Below are positions 45,074 to 53,398 of a stretch of 64,000 nucleotides of DNA, piece by piece. Every line of letters begins with the position of its first letter. Position 1 is the stretch's first letter. The stretch covers positions 372,001 through 436,000 of the forward strand of contig JAHCMK010000003.1 of NCBI GenBank assembly GCA_019192445.1, written 5' to 3'. Under the pieces are notes generated by a model. It had not been told where the DNA came from. It ran no database searches and saw only the letters and a list, made by a program, of their open reading frames with translations. This stretch comes from Oceanococcus sp. HetDA_MAG_MS8. Lineage in GTDB: Bacteria; Pseudomonadota; Gammaproteobacteria; Nevskiales; Oceanococcaceae. Both the position numbers and the translations under genes were made by a program.

Positions 45074-45583
45074 ATGGCCACCCCGGATGCGCAAGAGAAT
45101 CCGCTTGCGCGCAATCTCCATTGGGCCCTGACCCTGTATACCGTTTTCGTGCTGGCTCAAAGCTTGGCTTTTAAGTTTCTAGGCTCGGCCGAGACGGTGT
45201 ACATCTTTGAGACCGTGCTCGACGGCTGGGCGGCGCAATGGGGTGCCGAGGGTTTGTTCGCAACCGGTGGGGCCTTGTCGGCAACCACCATTGCGGGCTT
45301 AGAGCTTTGCGCAGCGCTCATGTTGTTGATCGGCGCTATGCATCCGCGCTTGCGGGCGGTGCAGGGTTTAGGCGCTGTGCTCGCGTTGGTGTTGATTGTG
45401 GGGGCGTTGGGCCTGCATTTGTTGAGCCCGTTGGGCGTGGTCGTGCGCAGCCCCGAAGGCACCGGCGATGGTGGCACCTTATTCATCATGGCTTGTGGCG
45501 TCGCCCTGGCCTGCAGCGTACTCACCTGGATGCGGCGTGAGGACCTAGGGAGCCTGCTGCACTTTGGGCGCCGGCGCTCCTAA
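45074..45583 (+). CDS. DoxX-like four-helix membrane protein
   Basis: Small inner-membrane protein of 169 residues with four hydrophobic helices (about 16-35, 68-88, 95-117 and 134-151). The first helix region WALTLYTVFVLAQSLAFKFLGSAETVYIF resembles the DoxX/SURF-like family in which helix 1 is followed by GxxET. The function is unknown; the DoxX fold is sometimes linked to quinone or thiol reactions. It begins three bases after argG and overlaps or abuts the GNAT-C39 gene. Confidence 0.75.
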   Translation: MATPDAQENPLARNLHWALTLYTVFVLAQSLAFKFLGSAETVYIFETVLDGWAAQWGAEGLFATGGALSATTIAGLELCAALMLLIGAMHPRLRAVQGLGAVLALVLIVGALGLHLLSPLGVVVRSPEGTGDGGTLFIMACGVALACSVLTWMRREDLGSLLHFGRRRS

Positions 45584-46718
45584 AACGCCAGCGCCAGTGA
45601 CCGTCAGGCAGGCCACGCTGGCGGATGCCCACGCTTTGGCCTCGCTAGAGCAGGCCGTGTTTTCCAGTGACCGGCTGAGCCTGCGTCAGTTCAAGCATCA
45701 CCTACGCAGTGCGCATGCCGAGCTATGGCTGGCTGAGGATGATGTAGGTGTGCTCGGCTATGGCTTGGTGCTTCTGCGTCGCGGCACCCGGTTGGCCCGC
45801 TTGTATTCGCTAGCAGTGGACCCGCGCGCTCGGGGCCAAGGTATTGCCGGCCGACTGCTGCAAACGCTAGAGCACCAAGCCCGTCAGCGTGGCCGCGTTG
45901 ATTTGCGCCTGGAGGTGGCCCAAAACAATCTCAGTGCTCAGGCCTTGTATATCCGTCATGGCTACCAGCCATTCGATGTATGGAGCGACTACTACGCTGA
46001 TCACCAAGCTGCGGTTCGTATGCAGAAGCGGCTGCACCGCTCACATCCGAATGAGTCGGCAATCAAAGTGCCTTGGCTGGCACAAAGCACAGAATTTACC
46101 TGTGGCCCTGCGGCGTTGCAGATGGCCCTCGCGGCCTTGCAGCCTGGGTATACGGCCAGCCGCACCGCCGAGCTGCAACTGTGGCGGGAGGCCACCACCA
46201 TTTTTATGACCTCTGGTCATGGAGGCTGTCACCCCATTGGTCTGGCTCTTGCGGCCCATGCACGGGGGCTACACGCCCAAGTGTGGCTGAGTACTGCCGA
46301 GGCGCTGTTCGTGGATGGTGTGCGCCAGCCAGACAAAAAAGAGGTGTTGGACATTGTCCACCAGCAGTTTGTGGAGCAAGCCCAGCAGCAGTCGATTGGT
46401 ATTGAATACGCGGTGCCCAGTCCGGATCAGGTTAGGCAATGCTTAAGTGAGGGAGGGCTCTGTTTGGCACTCATCAGTACCTGGCGCTGGGACCGGCGTA
46501 AGGCACCGCACTGGGTATTGTTGGTTGATGCGGATGAGCATGGCCTTTACGTGCATGACCCCGATGGGGACGAGCACGACCCCGGCGGTATTGATGCCGC
46601 GCAAGTGCCGCTGGCGTGGTCAGACTTTTTGTCGATGGCCAGTTACGGCCGGTCCAAACTACGTGCGTATGTGATGCTACATGCGCAGGCCTCGCAGTCG
46701 CCCACCCTTGAGGCCTAA
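45564..46718 (+). CDS. GNAT acetyltransferase fused to C39-like peptidase
   Basis: Two-domain cytoplasmic protein of 384 residues. Residues 1-155 are a RimI-like acetyltransferase with the acetyl-CoA loop LYSLAVDPRARGQGIAGRLL. Residues 165-380 are a papain-fold peptidase domain of C39 type, with C180 in STEFTCGPAALQMA, H316 in PHWVLLVD and D332 in VHDPD. No ABC transporter is attached, so it is not an exporter. The start is TTG at 45564 or GTG at 45597; neither has a strong ribosome site. It faces a RLAN/ATP-grasp ligase gene 51 bases away. Such a pairing suggests synthesis and trimming of a modified peptide. Confidence 0.85.
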   Translation: MGAGAPKTPAPVTVRQATLADAHALASLEQAVFSSDRLSLRQFKHHLRSAHAELWLAEDDVGVLGYGLVLLRRGTRLARLYSLAVDPRARGQGIAGRLLQTLEHQARQRGRVDLRLEVAQNNLSAQALYIRHGYQPFDVWSDYYADHQAAVRMQKRLHRSHPNESAIKVPWLAQSTEFTCGPAALQMALAALQPGYTASRTAELQLWREATTIFMTSGHGGCHPIGLALAAHARGLHAQVWLSTAEALFVDGVRQPDKKEVLDIVHQQFVEQAQQQSIGIEYAVPSPDQVRQCLSEGGLCLALISTWRWDRRKAPHWVLLVDADEHGLYVHDPDGDEHDPGGIDAAQVPLAWSDFLSMASYGRSKLRAYVMLHAQASQSPTLEA

Positions 46719-46721
46719 GTA

Positions 46722-46737
46722 TTGAGCCAAGGCTCAA
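46722..46737. terminator. palindromic hairpin between convergent genes
   Basis: TTGAGCC-AA-GGCTCAA, four bases after the stop of the GNAT-C39 gene. It lies between convergent genes and could terminate both transcripts, but no T-run follows. Confidence 0.4.
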
Positions 46738-46769
46738 GCCTGCAACCAGGGTCGCGCCAGGAGAAAGCC

Positions 46770-48236
46770 TTATGACGGGCGCCCCCGGCGTTCCAGGCGC
46801 CGGGCAAACTCACTCATGATCTGCATGTAAAGCTCCTGGCCTAAATACGCATCTTCAATCCCCTGGTCTAGGCTGGGATTGTCATTCACCTCGATCACGT
46901 AGGCACGACTGCCATGTTGTTTGATGTCGATCCCGTACAGCCCGTCGCCGATCATCCTGGCGGCGCGCAGGGCGGCATCCAAGACAACCTTCGGTGTTTC
47001 AAAGGTGGCCAGGGTGGTGAAGCCGCCACTATCGGTGCCGCCCTCGCTATGGGCGTAGATCTGCCAGTGGTTGCGCGCCATGAAATATTTGCAGGCGTAG
47101 AGAGGGCGGTGGTTCAGAACGCCAATGCGCCAGTCGAATTCGGTATACAAATACTCCTGCGCGAGCACCAGGGCTGAGTCCTGCAGCATGGCCTTGAGGC
47201 TGCGCTCTAACTCCTGGCGAGTTTCCACTTTGCAGACACCTCGGGAGAAGGAGCCGTCTGGAATCTTCAGCACCAGTGGCAAGCCCAGCTCTTGGATGAG
47301 TTGCTCAGCCTGATCGACGCGGTCGACGATGCGGCTGCCTAGGGTCGGCACGCGGTTATAGCTGAACGCGTCTTGGAGGAAGACCTTATTGCAGCAGCGC
47401 AAGATGGATGTTGGGTCATCCATCACCACCAGCCCCTCAATTTCTGCCTTGCGCGCGAATTGGTAGGTGTGGTGGTCAATAGCGGTCGTCTCGCGAATGA
47501 ACAGAGCGTCGAACTCCCCCACGCGTGCATAGTCATTGGCGTGAATCCGCTCCACTGCAAAGCCCACTTTTTCGGCAGCTTTCTCGATGCGTTTCAGCGC
47601 CGCTTCATCACTGGGTGGTAATTGCTCTTCTGGGTTCACCAGCAGTGCAAGATCCCAGCGTTGCAGCTTTCGCGCGCGCGGACTGCGCCATAGCCTGTGT
47701 GAGAACTCTGCCACCAAATTGCGCGCCCAGGCTTGCTCGGTGGCATCCAGATCAGCCAGAGACAGCAAACGGATGTCGCGAATATCCCAGCGTGTGGAGT
47801 AATGCATCTCTACTTGCAGTAGAGGGGCGGGAAAACGCTCGAAGAGCTGGCGGCTCAGGGTCTTCCAGCGGGGGTCTGTGGTTTGTCCTAAACAGATGGT
47901 GATGCGCTGGCCATGTTGGCCAGACTCGGGTTGCTCGCCCTTGGGCAGCTTGAGTCCGCTGCGCTGCGTCTGCAGCAAGGTCAGCGAGGGCGAGCGTAGG
48001 TCGTTCAAGGTGTTCACCGAGGGTAGAACCCGGTGACCACGGGCCTCTGCTAGCAAAGAGCAGTAATAGCCGGTGCTCAAATAACCCAGCGACGAACACA
48101 GGTTAATGATGCGTGTTTTCCGTTCGCCGCGAATGGGGTGCTCGGCCAAATATTGAGCGAAGCTGATGATGTTGTCGCCCCCAGAATCGGGGCCCCATTG
48201 GGTGGGGTCATCGACCACCAAGAAGGTGCGGCTCAT
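46770..48236 (-). CDS. RLAN-domain ATP-grasp ligase, RimK-like
   Basis: Predicted carboxylate-amine ligase of 488 residues. The N-terminal half (about 1-190) has the RLAN character: FLVVDDPTQWGPDSGGDNI, INLCSSLGYLSTGYYCSLLAEARGH. The C-terminal half (about 200-485) is an ATP-grasp domain with VFLQDAFSYNRVPTLGS, LVLKIPDGSFSRGV, and the metal site in EVNDNPSLDQGIED. RimK adds glutamate to ribosomal protein S6, but this is a distinct, larger family whose substrate is unknown. It begins seven bases after a thioesterase gene and faces the GNAT-C39 gene. Confidence 0.85.
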   Translation of the reverse strand: MSRTFLVVDDPTQWGPDSGGDNIISFAQYLAEHPIRGERKTRIINLCSSLGYLSTGYYCSLLAEARGHRVLPSVNTLNDLRSPSLTLLQTQRSGLKLPKGEQPESGQHGQRITICLGQTTDPRWKTLSRQLFERFPAPLLQVEMHYSTRWDIRDIRLLSLADLDATEQAWARNLVAEFSHRLWRSPRARKLQRWDLALLVNPEEQLPPSDEAALKRIEKAAEKVGFAVERIHANDYARVGEFDALFIRETTAIDHHTYQFARKAEIEGLVVMDDPTSILRCCNKVFLQDAFSYNRVPTLGSRIVDRVDQAEQLIQELGLPLVLKIPDGSFSRGVCKVETRQELERSLKAMLQDSALVLAQEYLYTEFDWRIGVLNHRPLYACKYFMARNHWQIYAHSEGGTDSGGFTTLATFETPKVVLDAALRAARMIGDGLYGIDIKQHGSRAYVIEVNDNPSLDQGIEDAYLGQELYMQIMSEFARRLERRGRPS

Positions 48237-48242
48237 CGGGGC

Positions 48243-49037
48243 TTAGCCGAAGACCACCATGCATTGGCGACTTAAAGCCACCAAGCTATGGTCGGGCCCA
48301 TACAAGCGCACCGATTGATGCGTATAGCCATCGGCGCCCGCTTCTAAATGCACGTCCGTGATCCAGTTTTGCAGATCAAACCCTGCTAGGTCTGGCTGGA
48401 CCAAGTTGAGCATCCAGGTGAGGGTGCTGCCGGGCACGGGCTTGCGGAAATGGCTCAAAGCCAGGGGCGGTGGGAAGTCTGCCAAGGCCAGAACTTGCGC
48501 CGCACCGGCACGGGGTTGGGCGTCTTTTAAGCTCAGCCGCAATTGTTGCTGACTCCCGCCACCACCGGTAAAGGGAAAGTGACCAGCAAGTAGATCAGCC
48601 TCGAAATGTTGAATAAAGGCGGGTGTGATGTTGGGAATGAAGGGGAAGGTGGTGCCGTGTTCTGCGGCAGGAGTCAGTGCGGGGGCTGTTTGCTCGAGCG
48701 CAGATTCCCGAGCGTGGCCGAATATGCCCACGAAAGAGGCGATCAGCGTTTCGCCATCCATGAAATCCGCCGCACATTGCACGGTGTTCTTGCCGGCCCG
48801 CAGCAGCCGCGCATGCACCCGAACTTGAGGCCCGCTAATCGGCGCGCACAGTGTGGCTTGCAGGGTTCGTAGTGGCGGCATGTCTGCGCTCAGCCTCTGC
48901 ATGGCGTCGACGGCAATGGCCGCCTGTAAGCCGCCGAAGAGGCTCCGACCTTGCAGCCAGGATTCGTCCGTGGTGTAAACACACAGGCCGTCTTGGCTAC
49001 GGGCGCTACGCAGAATACTGCTGAGATCCAACATCAC
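48243..49037 (-). CDS. TesB-like acyl-CoA thioesterase
   Basis: Double hot-dog thioesterase of 264 residues. The first hot-dog contains GLCVYTTDESWLQGRSLFGGLQAAIAVDAM, and the second ends with TDVHLEAGADGYTHQSVRLYGPDHSLVALSRQ in two segments. The usual TesB catalytic Asp/Thr/Gln set appears only partly recognisable. Expected activity is hydrolysis of acyl-CoA. It is upstream of the RimK-like ligase by six bases, so the two are probably cotranscribed. Confidence 0.8.
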   Translation of the reverse strand: MMLDLSSILRSARSQDGLCVYTTDESWLQGRSLFGGLQAAIAVDAMQRLSADMPPLRTLQATLCAPISGPQVRVHARLLRAGKNTVQCAADFMDGETLIASFVGIFGHARESALEQTAPALTPAAEHGTTFPFIPNITPAFIQHFEADLLAGHFPFTGGGGSQQQLRLSLKDAQPRAGAAQVLALADFPPPLALSHFRKPVPGSTLTWMLNLVQPDLAGFDLQNWITDVHLEAGADGYTHQSVRLYGPDHSLVALSRQCMVVFG

Positions 49038-49175
49038 AAGGAGTCCAAAGAAGTACAGGCGCGCTAATGTAGCAGGCAGTCACTGCCTTGGCCTGCTGGT
49101 TCGCCTCTTTGCTCAGGCGCTGCGGGGTTGGCGTTTTGTGTGCAGGCCCGAAGCAGGCCCTCCGGCGCTCAGCGC

Positions 49176-49910
49176 TTAGTTGGCGCCGCCGGAACTCAGA
49201 CTCTGGTAGCGAACATGGACATCACCAACATAGTCTTCGGGGAGGGGGCATTGGGTGGGGCCGGCGTAGCGCAGGAAGCGCCCGCTCTCAAGCTCCATGA
49301 TGTAGGTGCGCTCCTGCAGCCGCCTCCAGAACCAGCTGCGTTGATACAGCTCTATCTTGAGCAGGGTGCCTGCGGAGGTTTTTTGGGTGTGGGTTTCTAC
49401 GTGATACACCTTACGCCGCGTAGAGGGCAGAAAGACCACTGGAATCGCATCCATGCTGCCATCGGCTAGGGCCTGACGATTCGCCTGGAGCATGTGCAGC
49501 AAGGCGTCTGCGGGCACATCTTTGGGCTCTAAGCGCAGTTTGCGGCTGGATCCGCTACGGTCCTCTCGCGAGGGCATGGCTTGCAGCTCCCATTGGCTGC
49601 CACTGCGGCGCAGCCGCCAGCGCAGATCGAAGTTGGCGTCGCGGACTTCCAGCTGCGCCAACGTGCCATCATCCATGTAGCTGGACGAGCGGCTATGCTG
49701 CGGCTGCCCCCAGGGCGTCTCGCACAATACCTGCTCAGACTGAATTTGCCCCGCATCGCTCCACACCGTGACGCGCTTCAGCTGGTACAGCTTGTCGTCG
49801 GTGCCTGGAATATAAGCAACTTCGGTGGTGGGATAAGGCGGTGCGGCAGCTTGGACAGAGCCCACAATGGCAATGCCGAACAGGCCCAGCAGGCGAGCAT
49901 TTAGGCGCAT
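49176..49910 (-). CDS. secreted protein of unknown function
   Basis: I do not recognise this 244-residue protein. A signal peptide (MRLNARLLGLFGIAIVGSVQAA) is clear, cleaved near residue 22. The mature part is beta-rich, with repeated Tyr, Trp and charged residues (YPTTEVAYIPGTDDKLYQLKRVTVWS), and a segment WRLRRSGSQWELQAMPSRED. It resembles the general layout of periplasmic DUF-type beta proteins. The ATG at 49910 fits the signal peptide. A -10 box and an inverted repeat lie upstream. It ends 138 bases from the thioesterase start. Confidence 0.65.
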   Translation of the reverse strand: MRLNARLLGLFGIAIVGSVQAAAPPYPTTEVAYIPGTDDKLYQLKRVTVWSDAGQIQSEQVLCETPWGQPQHSRSSSYMDDGTLAQLEVRDANFDLRWRLRRSGSQWELQAMPSREDRSGSSRKLRLEPKDVPADALLHMLQANRQALADGSMDAIPVVFLPSTRRKVYHVETHTQKTSAGTLLKIELYQRSWFWRRLQERTYIMELESGRFLRYAGPTQCPLPEDYVGDVHVRYQSLSSGGAN

Positions 49911-49976
49911 GGGGAGCGGGGATGAGTTGAGGGGAGGCAGATGGGGAGGCAAGCAAAAACCATGCCTGAGCACGTA

Positions 49977-50013
49977 ATTATAAGCCCACTATCGCGCAGG
50001 CTCATAGAGCCTG
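49977..50013 (-). promoter_or_regulatory. -10 box and operator-like inverted repeat
   Basis: On the reverse strand TATAAT lies at 49982-49977. Upstream of it, CAGGCTC-N3-GAGCCTG (49997-50013) is a perfect seven-base inverted repeat covering the expected -35 region of the 49176-49910 gene. This suggests control by a dimeric repressor or activator. Confidence 0.45.
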
Positions 50014-50118
50014 TTTGAACAACTTGGCGAAAGGCTGCCGGGGGGCAGATTGTTGCCGGGAGCGGTCATCCGTCTGCGGGCATTGCCTAGGGACGACTGG
50101 ACACCCAGCCCTGCAGCT

Positions 50119-51024
50119 TTAGACCGAATGATGCTGATCGATATGGTTTTTGAGGTGCGTGCTCAGGTCTGGTAGCAGGCTAGGCGGAAAATCATGGCCC
50201 CAGCCGGGAATGGTGATGAGCGTGGATTGCGGAATCACCTTGGCCAGATGCCGGCCACCCGAGACGTTGACCAGAGGGTCGTCTTCTCCGTGCAGGACCA
50301 GCGTGGGCCTTTCAATCTGGCGCAGCAATGGGCTGCGGTCTGGCTGATTCATGATGGCCGCGTATTGGCGCAAGAAACCGGCCGGGTTCATAGCACGCTC
50401 GAGGATGGCACGTAAGCGGGCTTCAACAACGTCTGGAGGCGTGGGATGGCCGCGACCGGAAAGGGCTTGCCAGGAGCGTTTAGAAGCTTCGAGCACCACA
50501 TCAAAGTCTTGGGTGGCTGGCCGCTGGGTAATTGTCTTGAGTGCGGATTGACGTGGCATGCCCTTGGTGCGTTTGCCGCTAGTGGTCATCACCAAACTCA
50601 GTGACTGTGCCCGCTGCGGATGCTGCGCGCCAATAATTTGCGCAATCATCCCGCCCATAGACGCCCCAATAATGTGCGCTTGTTCAATCTGTAGCGCATC
50701 CATCAAGCCCACCGTGTCGGCAGCCATATCCTCCAGGCTATACGGGCTGGGAAGGCGAGCGCCGAAGAACCAACGAAGTAGATCGCGCTGACGAATTTTG
50801 GGCGCACGCGTGCCCTCGAACCAGGTGGAGTGGCCGGCATCGCGGTTATCAAAGCGAATAACGCGATAGAACTGGTTCAGGGTGGCCACGAATTCTTCGG
50901 GCCAATGCAGCAGCTGACAGCCCAGACCCATGATGAGCAAGGCGGTGGGGCTATCGGCCTGCGGGCCGGGGCGGTCTTCGTAGCAAATCTCAATGCCGTT
51001 GGCGTTAACCGTTTGGGTGTTCAT
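50119..51024 (-). CDS. alpha/beta hydrolase
   Basis: Alpha/beta-hydrolase fold enzyme of 301 residues. Oxyanion region LLIMGLGCQLLHWP, nucleophile Ser in HIIGASMGGMIAQ, catalytic Asp in HGEDDPLV and His in GWGHDFPP are all present. It resembles 3-oxoadipate enol-lactonase-type and epoxide-type hydrolases, but the substrate is unknown. The ATG at 51024 (MNTQTVNANGIEICYE) is the natural start; the longer frame from 51171 runs into rnfE. It lies 70 bases after rnfE and could be the tail of that transcript. Confidence 0.85.
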   Translation of the reverse strand: MNTQTVNANGIEICYEDRPGPQADSPTALLIMGLGCQLLHWPEEFVATLNQFYRVIRFDNRDAGHSTWFEGTRAPKIRQRDLLRWFFGARLPSPYSLEDMAADTVGLMDALQIEQAHIIGASMGGMIAQIIGAQHPQRAQSLSLVMTTSGKRTKGMPRQSALKTITQRPATQDFDVVLEASKRSWQALSGRGHPTPPDVVEARLRAILERAMNPAGFLRQYAAIMNQPDRSPLLRQIERPTLVLHGEDDPLVNVSGGRHLAKVIPQSTLITIPGWGHDFPPSLLPDLSTHLKNHIDQHHSV

Positions 51025-51094
51025 GCAGAGTAGGACGCGTGTTTTTTGCCGTTTAGTGTAGCCCGAACCGTGCGGCGCACCTGCCGAGCCCAAT

Positions 51095-51766
51095 TCAGGC
51101 CGATGATGTGTTGCCATCCCGCGTTGGTGCTGCACACGCAGCTCTGCGCCGGTGGCGCTGATCCCAGGCATTTTTTGCTGCTACCAGCAAAGCCAATCCC
51201 AGGAATGCGCCCGGGGGAAGGCTCATCAGCAGCCAGCCTTGGCTGCTGAACTCGATGGTCCAATCACTGGCAGCGGGGCCGAAGAGTAGCTCCGCTCCGC
51301 CAAAGAGTTGGCCGCGGCCCAGCACTTCGCGCAATGCGCCCAGGGCGATCAATGCGGCGCTAAAGCCGGTGCCCATGGCAAGGCCGTCGACGGCAGCGAC
51401 TAGCGGTGGGTTGCGCGCGGCGAAAGCTTCCGCCCGTCCAATAATGGCGCAGTTGGTCACAATCAAAGGGATAAATATGCCCAGCTTGAGATACAAGGCG
51501 TGTAGCCAAGCATTCATCAGCATGTCCAGGCTGCTCACGATGGCGGCAATAATCAGCACATAGACGGGGATGCGCACATTGGGTGCAATATGTTTGCGCA
51601 GCAGTGACACGCTGAGGTTAGAGATAACCAGCGTGGCAATGGTGGCTAGGCCCAAGCCCAGGCCGTTAATCACGGTATTGCTCACCGCCAGCAAAGGGCA
51701 CAGCCCCAATAGCTGCACGAGTGCCGGGTTACTACTCCATAGTCCGCGACGCCAGACCTCATTCAT
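51095..51766 (-). CDS. rnfE: Rnf complex subunit E
   Basis: Membrane subunit (223 residues, six helices) of the sodium-pumping or proton-pumping ferredoxin:NAD oxidoreductase. It has the RnfA/E core [37 protein letters not shown] and [14 protein letters not shown]. The gene overlaps the rnfG stop by eight bases and is the last subunit of the cluster. The C-terminal tail [13 protein letters not shown] is slightly long. Confidence 0.95.
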   Translation of the reverse strand: MNEVWRRGLWSSNPALVQLLGLCPLLAVSNTVINGLGLGLATIATLVISNLSVSLLRKHIAPNVRIPVYVLIIAAIVSSLDMLMNAWLHALYLKLGIFIPLIVTNCAIIGRAEAFAARNPPLVAAVDGLAMGTGFSAALIALGALREVLGRGQLFGGAELLFGPAASDWTIEFSSQGWLLMSLPPGAFLGLALLVAAKNAWDQRHRRRAACAAPTRDGNTSSA

Positions 51767-52409
51767 CGCTGGGCTCCATAGCGGGCGCTTCGGTCATGGC
51801 CTGTGCTTGGTTTTGAATGTATACCAGCGCGGCCTGCATGGTGTTCACGACGGCCCGTGTGGTGATGGTTGCGCCGCTAAGTTGATCGAAAACGCCACCA
51901 TCTCTGCGCAGGCGCCAATCTTTGGCGGCGATGGAGCCTAGCCCCTGGTGCAGAAACTGCTGCTGCCAATTGGAGCGTTGGGCTTCGATGCCATCGCCTA
52001 GCCCCGGCGTTTCCTTGTGCGCTACGACGCGCATCCCCAAGACTTCACTGTGGGGGCTAAGGGCAAGCAAGAAATCAATAGACCCGGAATAGCCCTCGGT
52101 CGCGCGCAGCGGCAGGATGAACGCCACGACTTCGCCGTGTTTACGGGCTCGCCAGATGATGTCTGGGCCGGGGGCTGTCCATTCTTCGGGCAGTGTCCAG
52201 CGAACACGATCCGCGAGCAGGTCATTATCAAAACTGTTGGCTGGCAGCATGCTCAGCAGTGCAGCGCGTTTGGCGGCTATTTGCGCTGCCGCAATTTGCG
52301 GCTGGGTGCATTGATGCACACTGGCGAGCAGTAGCACGGCTGCCAGGCCAAAGCCCAGCAAATTTGCGCCCGCCCCGCGCATGCTCGCAAGCCAGCTGCG
52401 TTCACTCAT
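51759..52409 (-). CDS. rnfG: Rnf complex subunit G
   Basis: Membrane-anchored flavoprotein of 216 residues. One N-terminal helix ([19 protein letters not shown]) precedes the periplasmic FMN domain, with the covalent FMN motif SGATITTR near residue 178. [10 protein letters not shown] is also typical. It starts four bases before the rnfD stop (ATGA) and ends within rnfE. Confidence 0.95.
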   Translation of the reverse strand: MSERSWLASMRGAGANLLGFGLAAVLLLASVHQCTQPQIAAAQIAAKRAALLSMLPANSFDNDLLADRVRWTLPEEWTAPGPDIIWRARKHGEVVAFILPLRATEGYSGSIDFLLALSPHSEVLGMRVVAHKETPGLGDGIEAQRSNWQQQFLHQGLGSIAAKDWRLRRDGGVFDQLSGATITTRAVVNTMQAALVYIQNQAQAMTEAPAMEPSDE

Positions 52410-53398
52410 GATCTGTGCTCCTGCCCGTATACCCGAGGCACCGTGTGAGCATCAATGACTGGCACCAGCATGTTAAGTAGCATTACCGCAAAGGCGAAGC
52501 CATCGGGGTAATCGCCAAAGCTGCGTATCACCCAGGTGAGCAGGCCAATGCCAAAGCCATAGATAAGCCGTCCGCGAGGCGTTGTTGAGGCAGAAACGGG
52601 GTCGGTAGCGATAAAGATTGCGCCAAATATGGTCGCGCCATGCAGCAGGTGGAAGCCTGCGGAGGCAAAACGATCCGCATCGACGGCCTGGGCAATGAGT
52701 GCGGGTAGAGCCACCCCCGCGAGGACCGCAATGGGTATACGCCATTGGATCAGGCCGCGGCGCCACAGCCATACGCCGCCTAGCCCCCAGGCGACGGCTA
52801 GGAGCCAGGCAAAATCGGTGCTCAGGTCGGCCGTGACTTCGGTAACGGTGAGCTGCGCACGCAGGCCGTTGCGCATCGCGTCTAGTGGGGTGGCGCCAGT
52901 CCAAGCATCAACTTCGTGCAACTCTCCCAGACCCAGCCAATAGGCCCAGGGTAGGTTCCAGGCTGTGGTGGTGTCGGCTGGCCACAGCGCCAGGCTGGCA
53001 GGCAGGCTGACCAGCACCATCACGTAGCCGACCATGGCCGGATTGAAAGGGTTTTGGCCTAAGCCGCCAAACAGCTGTTTGCCCACGGCAGTGGCCAGGC
53101 TGCCTGCCAGCAGGGCTTGCCACCAGGGTAGCCAAGGCGGCAAGCACAGCCCGAGTAGCACGCCGGTGAGGAGGGCGGAATAGTCTCCCAATTGCGAGCT
53201 CAGATCTCGCCCACGCAGCCTCAGGATGCCGGCTTCAGCGCCTAATGCGCCTATACAGCAGTACACCAGCTGAAAGAGTATCCCGGGCCCCTGCAGTGCG
53301 ACGCTGACGAGTACACCGGGTAGCAAGGCGAGGATCACAGCCAGCATGACCTGCGGGACTCGGCGGCGCGGTCGTATCCAGGGGCCGGCGATACGCAT
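52406..53398 (-). CDS. rnfD: Rnf complex subunit D
   Basis: Membrane subunit of 330 residues with about nine helices. The covalent FMN threonine lies in WTGATPLDAMR, and LFGGLGQNPFNPAMVGYV and IFIATDPVSASTTPRGR are conserved. It starts on the last base of the rnfC stop (TGATG) and overlaps rnfG by four bases. Confidence 0.95.
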   Translation of the reverse strand: MRIAGPWIRPRRRVPQVMLAVILALLPGVLVSVALQGPGILFQLVYCCIGALGAEAGILRLRGRDLSSQLGDYSALLTGVLLGLCLPPWLPWWQALLAGSLATAVGKQLFGGLGQNPFNPAMVGYVMVLVSLPASLALWPADTTTAWNLPWAYWLGLGELHEVDAWTGATPLDAMRNGLRAQLTVTEVTADLSTDFAWLLAVAWGLGGVWLWRRGLIQWRIPIAVLAGVALPALIAQAVDADRFASAGFHLLHGATIFGAIFIATDPVSASTTPRGRLIYGFGIGLLTWVIRSFGDYPDGFAFAVMLLNMLVPVIDAHTVPRVYGQEHRS

